From Hordeum vulgare subsp. vulgare (lineage: Eukaryota; Streptophyta; Magnoliopsida; Poales; Poaceae), in assembly GCF_904849725.1 (NCBI RefSeq), contig NC_058520.1:346515670-346579669 (forward strand): a stretch of DNA of 64,000 nt, in the 5' to 3' direction. Position 1 is the stretch's first letter, and the number at the start of each line of letters is the position of its first letter. Made by a program: the position numbers and the translations under genes. Positions 10,931 through 23,600 of this stretch are shown one piece after another. The notes under the pieces were generated by a model, which saw nothing but the letters and a program-made list of their open reading frames with translations, did no database searches and had not been told where the DNA came from.

Positions 10931-12300
10931 TTACAATGACACTTTGTGTCGTCGCCGATTCAGTCAGAACTGCTGCAAGGAAAACTCACACACGTATTTG
11001 TTGGACTGCAATGGCATCCTCGAACTTAGTACTAAAAATGCACCGACGACATGCTTTGTCCGACTCCAGTAGCATCTAGACAAATAGCTTGACTCAAATC
11101 AAACTTAACAACAAGGGAAGAATCCATCGAACAGCCAACGCCTTGACGGCGCACAGACACACCCGCGTGTGACAAAAAAGCACCGGAAGAATCATGGCCA
11201 GCAATAGAAGCATAGAACACCGAAGAACCGCCCGATGAACCTGTCCATCAGCACCACCCCGATCATGATGCAGAATCGCGGACGACTAACACCAGCCGTC
11301 CGAATTCTAGGGGAATACCTCCGATGATGGGCGCATGTCCATGTGTTCCACTGATGTCCATTGTGATCATGAATTGTGTGAAGACGATGAATTCACCGAT
11401 GGTGGCGGTGGGGTGATGGTCAGGATGTCACCGGGGCCTGGCGTTTACCGCAGACGACGGTGGCGAGGTGCTCAGCTGCTTGCACTATGGCATCGGTGCT
11501 CATGGACGCTGTCGCCCCATGCACTACAGGACCACCTCGCCGTGGACGCCATCATGATATTGGTGGAGGAGCACACGGATCCTGAAGCCCCATGCACCAG
11601 GGGACCACTAGTGTCATCATGGACGCCCTGGTCATGTTGGTGCACACGTCCACCAGCGTCCTGCAAACGCCATCGTCATGTCAAGCGCACAACACGTGAC
11701 GTGCACACCTGGCAAGCTGCTTGGATCGACGGTCACCGAGCCGACATGCGACGGCAGGGGGCGATGGCCTGTTGGGCGGCGGCGAGCTTGAGCCAAGACA
11801 CTTCGGCTTGAGGTCTGCGTCGACACCACATGCGCGCACCATTGCCTCCTCTCCGTCGTGCCCTCCACGCGAGCCTCGGCATGCTTGTCGCCATCCGGGG
11901 GCCGATGGCAGCGGAGATGTAGACCCAACGGTGGGAGCTCCAGCAAGACGCGGTCCAACGACGAGGTCGGACGTGGACTCGCTTAGTTTAGAGAGGTGCG
12001 GCAAACGCATTGGCGAGGTCCAAAAGCGATGGGGCAAAGCCTTTTTATACAGGCGCATACTGTGAGATGCGTTGGCACGGCTGCGTAAGACAGTAAAGGC
12101 TTTCGCTGGAGTATTCTGCATAAAACGCGCACCCAGTATACATTCACACGTGTCAATGTCCTTAACAACCAGCACATACCAACCAAAAAAATATCTACAA
12201 CCCATGAACCAATCCATGCATGGCACATGTGGGGCAGAAGCAATGTCCCATACGTATCTAACCAAGAATCGCTAAATCTACTAAACAAGTGTATCCGGGC
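10931..12300 (-). other. GC-rich gene-like segment, product unknown
   Basis: Unlike its neighbours this 1.4-kb block has raised GC and CpG content and long overlapping frames on both strands (11335-11811 plus; 11681-12265, 11632-11958 minus). On the minus strand a good TATA box (12041-12049) precedes the GC-rich stretch, suggesting a gene fragment transcribed leftward and cut off at the RLG-1 boundary. None of the translations resembles a family I know; they are rich in Ser, Pro, Arg and His, as out-of-frame GC-rich DNA often is. It could be a captured gene fragment, a decayed gene 5' end, or a non-coding CpG island. Confidence 0.3.
12041..12049 (-). promoter_or_regulatory. Candidate TATA box, minus strand
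   Basis: CTTTTTATA on the plus strand gives TATAAAAAG on the minus strand, a strong plant TATA match directly upstream (in minus sense) of the GC-rich block. There is no evidence of transcription. Confidence 0.35.
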
Positions 12301-12401
12301 ATATCCCCAATAAATAGCGTGTCATCATCCCATTGGTCCGGTTTTCACTGATAGAAAAAAGTCGAGAAAACCAAAAAAATCAAACTTAGTTAGGTTTAGT
12401 A

Positions 12402-12506
12402 CTCCCTCCGTCTTAAAATAAGTGTCGTTGGTCTAGTACAAAATTTATACAAAACTTATACTAATATAGTGTTAAGTTTACAACACTTATTTTGGAACGG
12501 AGGGAG
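12402..12506. mobile_element. Stowaway MITE, 105 bp
   Basis: CTCCCTCCGTCTTAAAATAA at the left end is mirrored by the inverted TTATTTTGGAACGGAGGGAG at the right end. TA duplications flank it (12400-12401, 12507-12508). The length and hairpin-like symmetry are typical of grass Stowaway MITEs, mobilised in trans by Mariner transposase. Confidence 0.92.
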
Positions 12507-12614
12507 TATATGAAGAATGCACTACCCTGCTCAATTGATTGAGCCCATCAACACAATTCCATATGCGCGTGTAGTATGATTGATTACACCCAGGACTTCC
12601 TATGCCAGCGACCA

Positions 12615-12955
12615 TAGAGCATCTTCAATAGCTTGTCTGTATGAACGTCTATACTCGTTTTTCATGATGTGAGTTTAAAATGGACGTCCAACAACTTGTC
12701 TATATGGTCGTCCATACATGCACATCCTCTAAATCGGCCTCGATAATGTCCACGCCTGGACAATGTGAAGGCGTCGTCCAAACTCAGCTACAATCATGAT
12801 TTCTCCCTCTTCCCAGCGACGGTCCACCGGTCATGGTCCATGTATATAGACGTTCTGATGCAAAATTGAATGTGTATATGAGAGAATCTTTTTAGTCCAT
12901 TGTCTATATGAATACATAGACATCCAAATATACACATGCTATAGGAGATGCTCTA
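12615..12955. mobile_element. hAT-like MITE, 341 bp
   Basis: The ends are TAGAGCATCTTCAATAGC and, inverted, TAGAGCATCTCCTATAGC, with imperfect similarity continuing to about 38 bp. TAGAG fits the hAT terminal consensus YARNG. Flanking octamers AGCGACCA (12607-12614) and AGCGTCCT (12956-12963) agree at 6 of 8 positions, compatible with a decayed 8-bp hAT duplication. There is no transposase frame. Confidence 0.65.
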
Positions 12956-13307
12956 AGCGTCCTTTAGCACATGCTGATTGAACGGTCCTGTAACTCCTTA
13001 GGTGTAACTAGGTTAGTTCGATTGTGTAGTAATTGGTCAAAACTACGGCAAAACAGCACCAGCCAAACATATTTGTAGCTTTCAAAGACTGAGAAAAAAA
13101 TATTTTTTTAAACCGCAGCATCTTTGTCCACACATTCCAATACCAAGGCTTCAGAATACTACGGTATTCTGAAAACTATGCTGTCAAACTAAATTCGTGT
13201 TTGGTAATCCACTCGCTTCAGGAATCTGCGAAGCTAGGAAATTGCTGCTCCCTTATTTTTAACTACACCTCCGTCAGCTCCGCTCCCCAAGCTGTGGAGC
13301 GGAGCAT

Positions 13308-13431
13308 CTCCGAAGAGGGTGTAAGCATTATCTTTATCTAATCTTCTAATAATCTCTAATAATAAGATGCTCCGAAGAGGGTGTAAGCATTATCTTTGTC
13401 TAATCTTCTAATAATCTCTAATAATAAAGCA
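13308..13431. repeat. 62-bp tandem duplication
   Basis: Units 13308-13369 and 13370-13431 both start CTCCGAAGAGGGTGTAAGC and differ at only a few positions (for example TTTATC against TTTGTC, and the last bases). A recent local duplication; no function suggested. Confidence 0.85.
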
Positions 13432-14310
13432 AGCAATGTTTCTGTCAGTTCATCATCATGTTTTTTCTTTATGTTCGTTTTGTTCGCACGTAGCCTATTG
13501 TACGTTAACCCTCGCTGATTTCTCCGCTCGATCAGTTTGTAGCACGTCCTGCGGGGTGGCGGTCTTGAAGCTGGGCAGCGGGATAGATAATACTCAAGCG
13601 AACGAGGGGCTACTCAGACGAAGGGCTACTCCAACGACGGTCCTGGTACAAGGAAGCAGCCATGCGAGTTGTTGGGCAGACGACGACCAACAGCAATCAA
13701 CGGTTACCAGTTTCGTCAAGCTCCGTCCAACCACAACTAACCAGATGGATTTTTTGATTTAGCACTCCAACCCGTCATGTTTGTTGTGAATTTGTTAAAA
13801 TAGTTCAATTTCAGCTCTCTAAAGTGTGTTAAAATAAATAATAGATAACTACTACTGTATATATACGTGAAATGTGACCTTTTGATCTCACTAACCAAAC
13901 ACCAAAATGGAGCCACTCCATTCTACTTAATTGATCATACCAAACGCAATGACAATACATACCAGTTCTAATGGAATGAAACCATGGCATTCCATTTCAC
14001 TTTGTTCCCAAACTAAACACATCATCATCATCAGTGCTCGGGATGGAACTCTCCACATGCGAACGAGAGAGGAGGATTCGACATTATATTAGATAGTACC
14101 ACCTTGTTATTTTAAATCATATTTCACCAATATATACATGTGGGCAATCTAAAATTAACAAGACGCCTAAGAATGAAGGGAAGGAATTAATGAACGCATT
14201 AAGGACGGAGAAGACCGGCTCGAGGGGACGAGCGAAAAATGGGACAATGGAGGAGGCAGAAGAGCATGCGATCGCCATACACATGCCTTAGAGAGGAGGA
14301 GACAAAACAG
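13432..14310. other. No gene recognised
   Basis: A 108-codon frame at 13436-13762 has no family resemblance or promoter context. The rest is AT-rich with stops in all frames. Confidence 0.45.
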
Positions 14311-15197
14311 GGTGAAAGCACCACTTCTCCCTAGATGATTTTAGTAATTAATAACAATATATATGTCATCGAACTACTGACTCTATCTAGTATATTTCAG
14401 GAAAAGTTCAATGATGATTCGGCTAAGGATTGTAAGGAGAACCCCTAGATGCAAGGAACATCTATTGGCAACAAGCTTGAAGACTCTATATTTTATATTT
14501 TGTGAGAAATCACATTTGAGTCCATAAAAAAGTCAATACTATTAAAAGGGGATGAAGTAACTATGATGATCTAGTTTCTCAAGTGCTTAGAGGTTAACCA
14601 CCAAAAATACTCATGAAATTCTCCCACAAATATTATGTCCAAAGCTCAAAGTCAAATTGGGTGCCATCAATATTCCCAAATCGGCCCTATCGAGTTTTAC
14701 GGTAGACAGAACCTATGCCAAATCCTAACATCTTGGTACCATCAAGTTTGGTTTCGGTCTGACTGAAAAACAGTGACCAACTCCCTAGTTAGCCAATTGC
14801 TAAAATCGGAATTTCTGAGTTTTGCAAATTGATGCCACCGAGTCCGTAACTCCCTAGGCCAGCCAAAATCGGACCCTCCGAGATTCATATATCGGTCTCA
14901 CTGAAAACCTAAAGTTGCTACATTTTGCACTAGTCGGTGCAACCGAGTTTTTACTTCGGTTTCACCAAATTGGGCGATAATGTTGTAACAATTGGATTTT
15001 TGGAGATGCCTATATATGCCCTCCACCTGCCTCTCATTTGCCAAGGAAGCACTCAGAACGAGCCAACACTTGCCCCATCTAGTTTTCTGAGAGAGAGCCA
15101 CCTACTCATGTGTTGAGATCAAGATATTCCAATCCTACCATATGAATATTGAATTCTAGCCTCCCCAAGCTGCTTTCCACCCAATCAATCTCTTTTA
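14311..15197 (+). mobile_element. LTR-like fragment, truncated by the nested cluster
   Basis: Begins TGAAAGCACCA and contains repeated phrases of the GTTTCACCAAATTGG / CACCGAGT type seen in Triticeae LTRs. A TATA-like CTATATATGCCC near 15010 is followed by a leader-like stretch. It ends abruptly at 15197 where RLC-3 begins, so RLC-3 probably inserted into it and its other half lies beyond the right edge. No partner LTR is visible, so family and exact start are uncertain. Confidence 0.5.
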
Positions 15198-15529
15198 TGT
15201 TGGGGAACGTTGCATGGGAACAAAAAAATTCCTACGCACACGCATTACCTATCCATGGTGATGATCATCTACAAGAGGGGAGATCGGGTCGACATACCCT
15301 TGTAGATCGCTAAGCGGGAAGCGTTAAGAAACACGGTTGATGTAGTCAAACGTCTTCGTGATCCAAATCACAAGCCGTCCCACGAACTTCGTCTCGATCG
15401 AGCGCCGAACAAACGACACATCCGCGTTTAGCACACGTGCAGCTCGATGACGATCTCCGCCTTCTTGATCCAGCAAGAGAGACGAAGAGGTAGCTGAATT
15501 CTCCGGTAGCACGACGGTGTGGCGGTGAT
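15198..15529 (-). repeat. RLC-3 3' LTR, distal part
   Basis: TGTTGGGGAACGTTGCATGG at 15198 is the inverse of the ...CGTTCCCCAACA end of the RLC-1 LTR. It breaks at GTGAT (15525-15529), the target duplication of RLG-2. The rest of the LTR is at 59991-61431. Confidence 0.85.
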
Positions 15530-16594
15530 TGTCGGTGAATACTCACAACATATGCCATGGGTAGGCTAAAGTAGGTGAGAACCGAAGTGGCAACGGAGGG
15601 CGCTGGTGGCGAGGTTGGTACAAGCATGGAACGCACGATGTACCCAGGTTCAGGGCTCTCCGTATAGATAATACCCCTAGTCCTGCCGGAGTGTATGATG
15701 TATATGGATGGGATAGGTTGCTCCTCGAGCTGTACTGCGGAGGAGGAAGAAGGGAGCAGCCGACTCGTCTCTGCCTCTCCTATGTGGTTGGTGTATGTGT
15801 GTGTGATCTGTTGTCCGACCCTCTGCATGGAGGGGGGCTGGGGGGTTTTATAGACGAACCCCCCGACCTATAATATGGATAAAGGGTACAAGAGTGGGAC
15901 CCGGCTGGCAGCCTCGCTCGCTGGCCAGGGGGCCCATGAGGGTCTTGTCTTGTCGCTTGAGGGCCCCGCCGGCTGCGAGGTCCCGTCTGGCTATGGGACC
16001 CGCTGGCTAGCCAATGGAGCTCCCGCGTAAGGTCGACGCAGGACACGTATGGTACGTCCGGTGTCGTCCAGCGAGATTCGTCATGGGTAGACGGTACGGC
16101 CGCCTCCACTGTTCCCACGCCGAGTGCAGTAATGAAGTGGGAGTTTGACGTTCGACACTGTGCTGGGTGATGGATCAGACCGGGGGGAGGTCAGCGGCGT
16201 GGCCACCGACGCTGGTACCCACCGTGCACTCCGATCCAGTACCTTTGCTGACGCATAGCCACCTTTAATCGTAGGGTCTTGTCATGACCTACAATTTGAT
16301 GTGACTTGAGATCCCTGGCCGGCTAGCCCGCTTGGCTAGCCGGCTTGGGCACGTCCGCCTCGTTCCTAGACGGCTGGCTTGGCCTAGGCGGCCAGGAAGA
16401 GGTAGCCATCTCGCTTCTAGCCAGCAGGTGCTTCCTGACTGGCCAAAGAGTTGGTCGTCTCGCCCCCTAGCCGGTAGGTGTCGCCTAGCCGGCCAGAGGA
16501 CTTGGGCCTTGCAGAATGGTTCTTGGTCATTCCTTTGGGGCCGAAGATAAAGGAGCAGGCTCGTTGAGCCTACCCCGGGGTTATCCCCCCGACA
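15530..16594 (-). repeat. RLG-2 3' LTR
   Basis: 1065 bp, matched by 58919-59985. On the minus strand TATAAAAC (15845-15852) is a good TATA box. The purine tract for plus-strand priming lies just right of 16594 (minus-sense CTTCGGGGACTAC). Confidence 0.88.
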
Positions 16595-16982
16595 GTAGTC
16601 CCCGAAGCTGGAGAGGCCCGTCGGTTGCTTGCGGGTGGTCTCACCGGCTTGATTTTTTGTCATTGTATTCCTGCCGCCACCTGCGGTAGGGGTTGCCGGC
16701 TCGGAAGCCGGCTTGCTTCGAAGGGACGCCTCGGCTTCGTCGTAAGCTGCGCAAATCATGCCACGTGCCAGGCCCGGCCTGACGTGATGATGGTTTTTAC
16801 TGGTGACGGGACCGGGCGTGGGCCCTAGGTCCCGCCATGATGCCCCCTCGGCCGCCGCACGGAGGATCCTGTGCGGATTTACTCCGCGACGGTTGGGTTT
16901 CGGGAAGCGCTACCGTCCGTAATACACGGGATTAGTGGGGCTCCGCGCGCACCGGATCCCCTCCCCACGATCCTTCGTGGGG

Positions 16983-16990
16983 TTTAAAAT
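16983..16990 (+). promoter_or_regulatory. Candidate TATA box of the antisense gene
   Basis: TTTAAAAT sits about 155 bp upstream of the ATG at 17146, within GC-rich DNA and followed by a pyrimidine-rich leader (TCTTCTTCTTCTCC). This looks like an independent internal promoter in RLG-2 driving the plus strand; not proven. Confidence 0.4.
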
Positions 16991-17529
16991 GCGGGGGTAC
17001 CGAGGAGGCCATTCGCCCCCCTCTCGCCCCGCATCGACACCCTCTTCCTCCCTGAGCCCAGAGAGAAAGAGCCCATCTAACTTTGTCTTCTTCTTCTCCG
17101 TCGTCGTCGCGCCGCTAGCCTTCCGAGCATCCGCCGCCCGCAGTCATGGAGAGCGGCTCTTCCTCGAAGAAGACCTCGTCTCACGGAGCTTGGCTCGGTA
17201 GTGAGATCTGCGACGACCGCGTCGAGGCGCTTCGCCACCGCCCAATGCTGCCCCCGGCCTCTCAGGTGTCGGTGCGGATCCCTGGCGCCGAGACAGCTCC
17301 AACACCGGAAGATGGAGAGACGTCGTGTTCCACGAGCACTTCTACAAGGGCTTCGGGCTTCCGGCGAGCCCCTTCTTCTCCAACTGGCTCATCTTCTTCG
17401 GCCTGCAGCCGCACCACCTGTGCGAGGGCTTCCTGGGGATCGAGCCCCGCCTCGACCTCTGGCAAAGCTTGGTCTTCTTCAAGCAACAATCCAAGAAGAT
17501 GGACAAGGCTGAGCTGGAAAAGCTCGTCG

Positions 17530-19339
17530 TGTTGGAAATATGCCCTAGAGGCAATAATAAATTAGTTATTATTATATTTCTTAGTTCATGATAATCGTTT
17601 ATTATCCATGCTATAATTGTATTGATTGGAAACACAATACTTGTGTGGATACATAGACAAAACACTGTCCCTAGTAAGCCTCTAGTTGACTAGCTCGTTG
17701 ATCAAAGATGGTCAAGGTTTCCTGGCCATAGGCAAGTGTTGTCACTTGATAACGGGATCACATCATTAGGAGAATCATGTGATGGACTAGACCCAAACTA
17801 ATAGACGTAGCATGTTGATCGTGTCATTTTGTTGCTACTGTTTTCTGCGTGTCAAGTATTTGTTCGTATGACCATGAGATCATATAACTCACGGACACCG
17901 GAGGAATGCTTTGTGTGTATCAAACATCGCAACGTAACTGGGTGACTATAAAGATGCTCTACAGGTATATCCGAAGGTGTTCGTTAAGTTAGTATAGATC
18001 GAGACTGGGATTTGTCACTCCGTGTGACGGAGAGGTATCTCGGGGCCCACTCGGTAATACAACATCACACACAAGCCTTGCAAGCAATGTAACTTAATGT
18101 AAGTTGCGGGATCTTGTATTACGGAACGAGTAAAGAGACTTGCCGGTAAACGAGATTGAAATAGGTATGCGGATACTAACGATCGAATCTCGGGCAAGTA
18201 ACATACCGAAGGACAAAGGGAATGACATACGGGATTATATGAATCCTTGGCACTGAGGTTCAAACGATAAGATCTTCGTAGAATATGTAGGATCCAATAT
18301 GGGCATCCAGGTCCCGCTATTGGATATTGACCGAGAAGTCTCTCGGGTCATGTCTACATAGTTCTCGAACCCGCAGGGTCTGCACACTTAAGGTTCGACG
18401 TTGTTTTATGCGTATTTGAGTTATATGGTTGGTTACCGAATGTTGTTCGGAGTCCCGGATGAGATCACGGACGTCACGAGGGTTTCCGGAATGGTCCGGA
18501 AACGAAGATTCATATATAGGATGACCTCATTTGTTTACCGGAAGGTTTTCGTGCATTACCGGAAAAGTTTCGGGCTCATCGGTAGTGTACCGGGAGTGCC
18601 GGGAGGGGTGCCGGGGACCATCGGGAGGGGTGTCACGCCCCAAGGGGTCTCATGGGCTATGGGAAGAGATAAACCAGCCCCTAGTGGGCTGGAATAAGTT
18701 CCCACTAAGGCCCATAAGGTTTGAGAAGGAAAAAACACAAGGTGGAAAGAGTTTCCAAGTGGGAAGGTGGAATCCTACTCCAAGTAGGATTGGAGTAGGA
18801 CTCCTCCACCTCCAATTTCGGCCAAACCTTTAGGTTTTGAGGCTGCCTCCTCCCCTCCCTCCCACCTATATATACGGAGGTTTTAGGGCTGATTTGAGAC
18901 GACTTTCTCACGGCTGCCCGACCACATACCTCCATAGTTTTTCCTCTAGATCGCGTTTCTGCGGAGCTCGGGCGGAGCCCTGCTGAGACAAGATCATCAC
19001 CAACCTCCGGAGCGCCGTCACGCTGCCGGAGAACTCTTCTACCTCTCCGTCTCTCTTGCTGGATCAAGAAGGCCGAGATCATCGTCGAGTTGTACGTGTG
19101 CTGGACGCGGAGGTGCCGTCCGTTCGGTACTAGATCGTGGGACTGATCGCGGGATTGTTCGCGGGGCGGATCGAGGGACGTGAGGACGTTCCACTACATC
19201 AACCGCGTTCACTAACGCTTCTACTGTACGATCTACAAGGGTACGTAGATCACTCATCCCCTCTCGTAGATGGACATCACCATGATAGGTCTTCGTGCGC
19301 GTAGGAAAATTTTTGTTTCCCTTGCGACGTTCCCCAACA
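17530..19339 (+). repeat. RLC-1 5' LTR
   Basis: 1810 bp, TG...CA. TATATATA at 18867-18874 with GC-rich flanks is the probable core promoter. Antisense frames such as 18705-19082 and 19039-19485 recur in the other LTR and are LTR sequence rather than genes. Confidence 0.95.
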
Positions 19340-19340
19340 G

Positions 19341-19353
19341 TGGCATCATGAGC
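19341..19353 (+). other. RLC-1 primer-binding site, degenerate initiator tRNA-Met type
   Basis: TGGCATCATGAGC follows the LTR by one base. The Copia consensus TGGTATCAGAGC, complementary to initiator tRNA-Met, is seen intact in RLC-2. Here there is one substitution and one inserted base. Confidence 0.7.
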
Positions 19354-20624
19354 TAGGTTCATGCGTAGATGTCTTCTCGAGTAGAACACAAAAGTTTTTG
19401 TGGGCGGTGATGTGCGTTTTGCTGCCCTCCTTAGTCTTTTCTTGATTCCGCGGTATTGTTGGATTGAAGCGGCTTGGACCGACATTACTCGTACGCTTAC
19501 GAGAGACTGGTTTCATCGTTACGAGTAACCCCCTTTGCTCAAAGATGACTGGCAAGTGACTGTTTCTCCAACTTTAGTTGAATCGGATTTGACCGAGGAG
19601 GTCCTTGGATGAGGTTAAATAGCAACTCATATATCTCCGTTGTGGTGTTTGCGTAAGTAAGATGCGATCCTACTAGATACCCTCGGTCACCACGTAAAAC
19701 ATGCAACAACAAAATTAGAGGACGTCTAACTTGTTTTTGCAGGGTATGATTGTGATGTGATATGGCCAACGATGTGATGTGATATATTGGATGTATGAGA
19801 TGATCATGTTGTAATAGAAATATCGACTTGCACGTCGATGGTACGGCAACCGGCAGGAGCCATAGGGTTGTCTTTATAACTAACGTTTGTGCTTGCAGAT
19901 GCGTTTACTATTTTGCTAGGATGTAGCTTTAGTAGTAATAGCATGAGTAGCACGACAACCCCGATGGCGACACGTTGATGGAGATCATGATGATGGAGAT
20001 CACGGTGTGACGCCGGTGACAAGAAGATCGTGCCGGTGCTTTGGTGATGGAGATCAAGAAGCACGTGATGATGGCCATATCATGTCACTTATGAATTGCA
20101 TGTGATGTTAATCCTTTTATGCACCTTATTTTGCTTAGAACGACGGTAGCATTATGAGGTGATCTCTCACTAAAATTTCAAGACGAAATTGTGTTCTCCC
20201 CGACTGTGCACCGTTGCTACAGTTCGTCGTTTCGAGACACCACGTGATGATCGGGTGTGATAGACTCAACGTTCACATACAACGGGTGCAAAACAGTTGC
20301 GCACGCGGAACACTCGGGTTAAGCTTGACGAGCCTAGCATGTGCAGACATGGCCTCGGAACACATGAGACCGAAAGGTCGAGCATGAATCGTATAGTTGA
20401 TATGATTAGCATAGAGATGCTTACCACTGAAACTATTCTCGACTCACGTGATGATCGGACTTGAGATAGTGGATTTGGATCATGTACCACTCAAATGACT
20501 AGAGAGATGTACTTTTTGAGTGGGAGTTCTTAAGTAATATGATTAATTGAACTAATTGTCATGAACATAGTCTAATGGTCTTTGCGAATTACGATGTAGC
20601 TTGCACTATAGCTCTACTGTTTTT

Positions 20625-23600
20625 ACATGTTCCTAGAGAAAATTTAGTTGAAAATTGATAGTAGCAAAACTTTGCAGACTGGGTCTGTAAAACCGAGGAT
20701 TGTCCTCGTTGCTGCGCAGAAGGATTATGTCCTTAATGCACCACTCGGTGTGCTGCACCTCGAGCGTCGTCTGTGGATGCTATGAACATCCGACATACAC
20801 GTTTCTGATGACTACACGATAGTTCAGTGCAAAATACTTAATGGCTTAGAAGCAAGGCGCCGAAAACGTTGTAAAACGTCACGGAACATAAGTGATGTTC
20901 TAAAGAGATGAAATTGTGATTTCATGCTTGTGCCCTTGTTAAGAGGTACGAGACCTCCGACAAGATTCTTTGTCCACAAAGTAAAGGAGAAAGGCTCAAT
21001 CGTTGAGCGTGTGCTCAGATTGTCTGAGTACGACAATCGCTTGAATCAAGTGGGAGTTAATCTTCCAGATGAGATAGTGATAGTTCTCCAAAGTCACTGC
21101 CACCAAGCTGTGAGAGCTTCGTGATGAACTATAACATATCAAGGATACATACAATGATCCTTGAGCGATTCGCGATGTTTGATACTGCGAAAGTAGAAAT
21201 CAAGAAGGAGCATCAATAGTTGATGGTTTGTAAAACCACTAAGTTTCAAGAAAGGCAAGGGCTAGAAGGGATACTTCGTGAAACGGCAAAACAGTTGCTG
21301 CACTAATGAAGAGACCCAAGATTAAACCCAAACCCGAGACTAAGTGCTTCTGTAATGAGGGGAACAATCACTGAGGCGGAGCAACTCAAGATACTTGGTA
21401 GATAAGAAGGCTGGCAAAAGTCGAAAGAAGTGTATTTGATATACATGATGTTGATGTGTACTTTACTAGTACTCCTAGCAGCATGAGGGTATTGGATACC
21501 GGTTCGGTTGCTAAGTGATTAGTAACACGAAATGAAAGCTACGGCATAAACGGAGACTAGCTAAAGGCGAGGTGACGATACGTGTTGGAAGTGTTTCCAA
21601 GGTTGATATGATCAAACGTCGCACGCTCCCTCTACCATCGGGATTGGTGTTAAACCTAAATAATTGTTATTTGGTGCTTGCGTTAAGCATGAACATGATT
21701 GGATCGTGTTTATTGCAATACGATTATTCATTTAAGGAGAATAATGGTTACTCTATTTTCTTGAATAATCACCTTCAATGGTTTATTGAATCTCGATCGT
21801 AGTGTTACACATGTTCATAATATTGGTGCCAAAAAGATACGAGTTAATGATGATAGTACCACTTACATGTGGCACTGCCGCTTGAGTCATGTTAGTATAA
21901 ATTGCATGAAGAGGCTCCATGCTGATGGATCTTTGTACTCACCTGATTTCGAATCACTAGTTACATGCAAACCATACCACATGAGCAAGGCCTTGTTTTC
22001 ATTGAGATGAAATTAAGATAGTAACTTGTTGGAAGTGATACATTTTGATGTATGCAGTCCAATGGGTACTGAGGCACGCAGTGGATATCATTATGTTCTT
22101 ACTTCACTGATGATTTGAGTAGATACGGGAGTATTTACTTAATGAATCACAAGTCTGAAATGTTGAAAAGTTCAAATCCGTTTCAGAGTGAAGTTCGTCG
22201 TAACAAGAGGATAAACTGTCTACGATATGATCATATAAATGAATATCTGAGTTACGAGTTTTGGTACGCAGTTAAGACAATGTGGAAATTGTTTCGCAGT
22301 TCATGCCACTTGGAACATCATAGTGTGATGATGTGTCTGAACGTCATAGCCACGCACTATTTGGTATGGTGCATACTATGATGTCTCTTATCGAATTACC
22401 ACTATCGTTTATGGGTTATGCATTAGAGACAACCGCACTCACTTTAAATAGGGCACCGCATATTTCCGTTGAGATGACACAGTATAGACTGAGGTTTAGA
22501 GAAATCTAAATTGTCGTTTCTTGAAAGTTTGGGGTTTCGACACTTGCGTGAAAAAGTTTTAGTCTGATAAGCTCGAACCCAAAGAGGATAAATGCTTCTT
22601 CATAGGGTATCCAAAACAATTGGGTACATCTCCTATCTCAGATCCGAAAGCAAAGTGTTTGTTTCTAGAAACGGATCCTTTCTCGAGGAAAGGTTTCTCT
22701 CGAAAGAATTGAGTGGGAGGGTAGTAGAACTTGATGAGGTTATTGAACCATCAGTTCAACTAGTGTGTAGTAGGGCGCAGGAAGTTGTTCCTGTGGCACC
22801 TACACCAATTGAAGTGGAAGCTGATGATGGTGATCATTGAGCTTCGAATAAAGTTACTACAAACCTCGTAGGTCGACAAGGTCGCGTACTGCTGCAGAGT
22901 AGTACGGTAACCCTGTCTTGGAGGTCATGTTGTTGAGCAACAGTGAACCTACGAGTTATGGAGAAAGCGATGGTGGGCCCAGATTCCGACAAATGGCTGG
23001 AAGCCATGAAATCCGAGAGAGGATCCATGGATGAAAACAAAGTGTAGACTTTGGAAGAATTACTTGATGGTCATAGGACTATTGAGTAAAGATGGATTTT
23101 TAAAGGAAGACAGACGATGATGGTGATAAGTCACTATTAAGAAAAGCTCGACTTGTCGCAAAGATGTTTTCGATAAGATCAAACAGTTGACTATGATGAG
23201 ACTTTCTCACTCGTAGCGATGCTAAAAGTCTGTTAGAATTATGTTAGTTGTTGATGCATTATTTATGAAATATTGCACGTAGGATGTCAAAACATTGTTT
23301 TCTCGACGGTTTCCTTGAGCAAACATTGTATGTGATACAACCAGAAGGTTTTGTTAATCCTAAAGATACTAGCAAGTATGCAAGCTCCAGTGATCCTTCA
23401 ATGGACTGGTGCAAGCATCTCGGAGTTGGAATATACACTTTGATGAGATGATCAAAGATTTTGGGTTTGTACAAGGTTTATGAGAAACTTGTATTTCCAA
23501 AGAAGTGAGTGGGAGCACTATAGAATTTCTGATAGGTATATGTGGTTGACATATTGTGGATCAGAAGTAATGTAGAATTTCTGTAAAGCATACAAGGTTG

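Noticed and set aside
13436..13762. 108-codon open frame
   Set aside because: No domain, promoter or splice context; length within chance expectation.
13190..13910. GTGTTTGGTA and TACCAAACAC-like inverted motifs suggesting a Harbinger element
   Set aside because: The similarity is limited to about 10 bp, with no matching 3-bp target duplication and no extended terminal repeat.
18705..19485. Antisense frames over the RLC-1 LTR, repeated at 25511-26183
   Set aside because: They lie in the promoter and leader part of the LTR. The repeats are the two LTR copies, not conserved genes.
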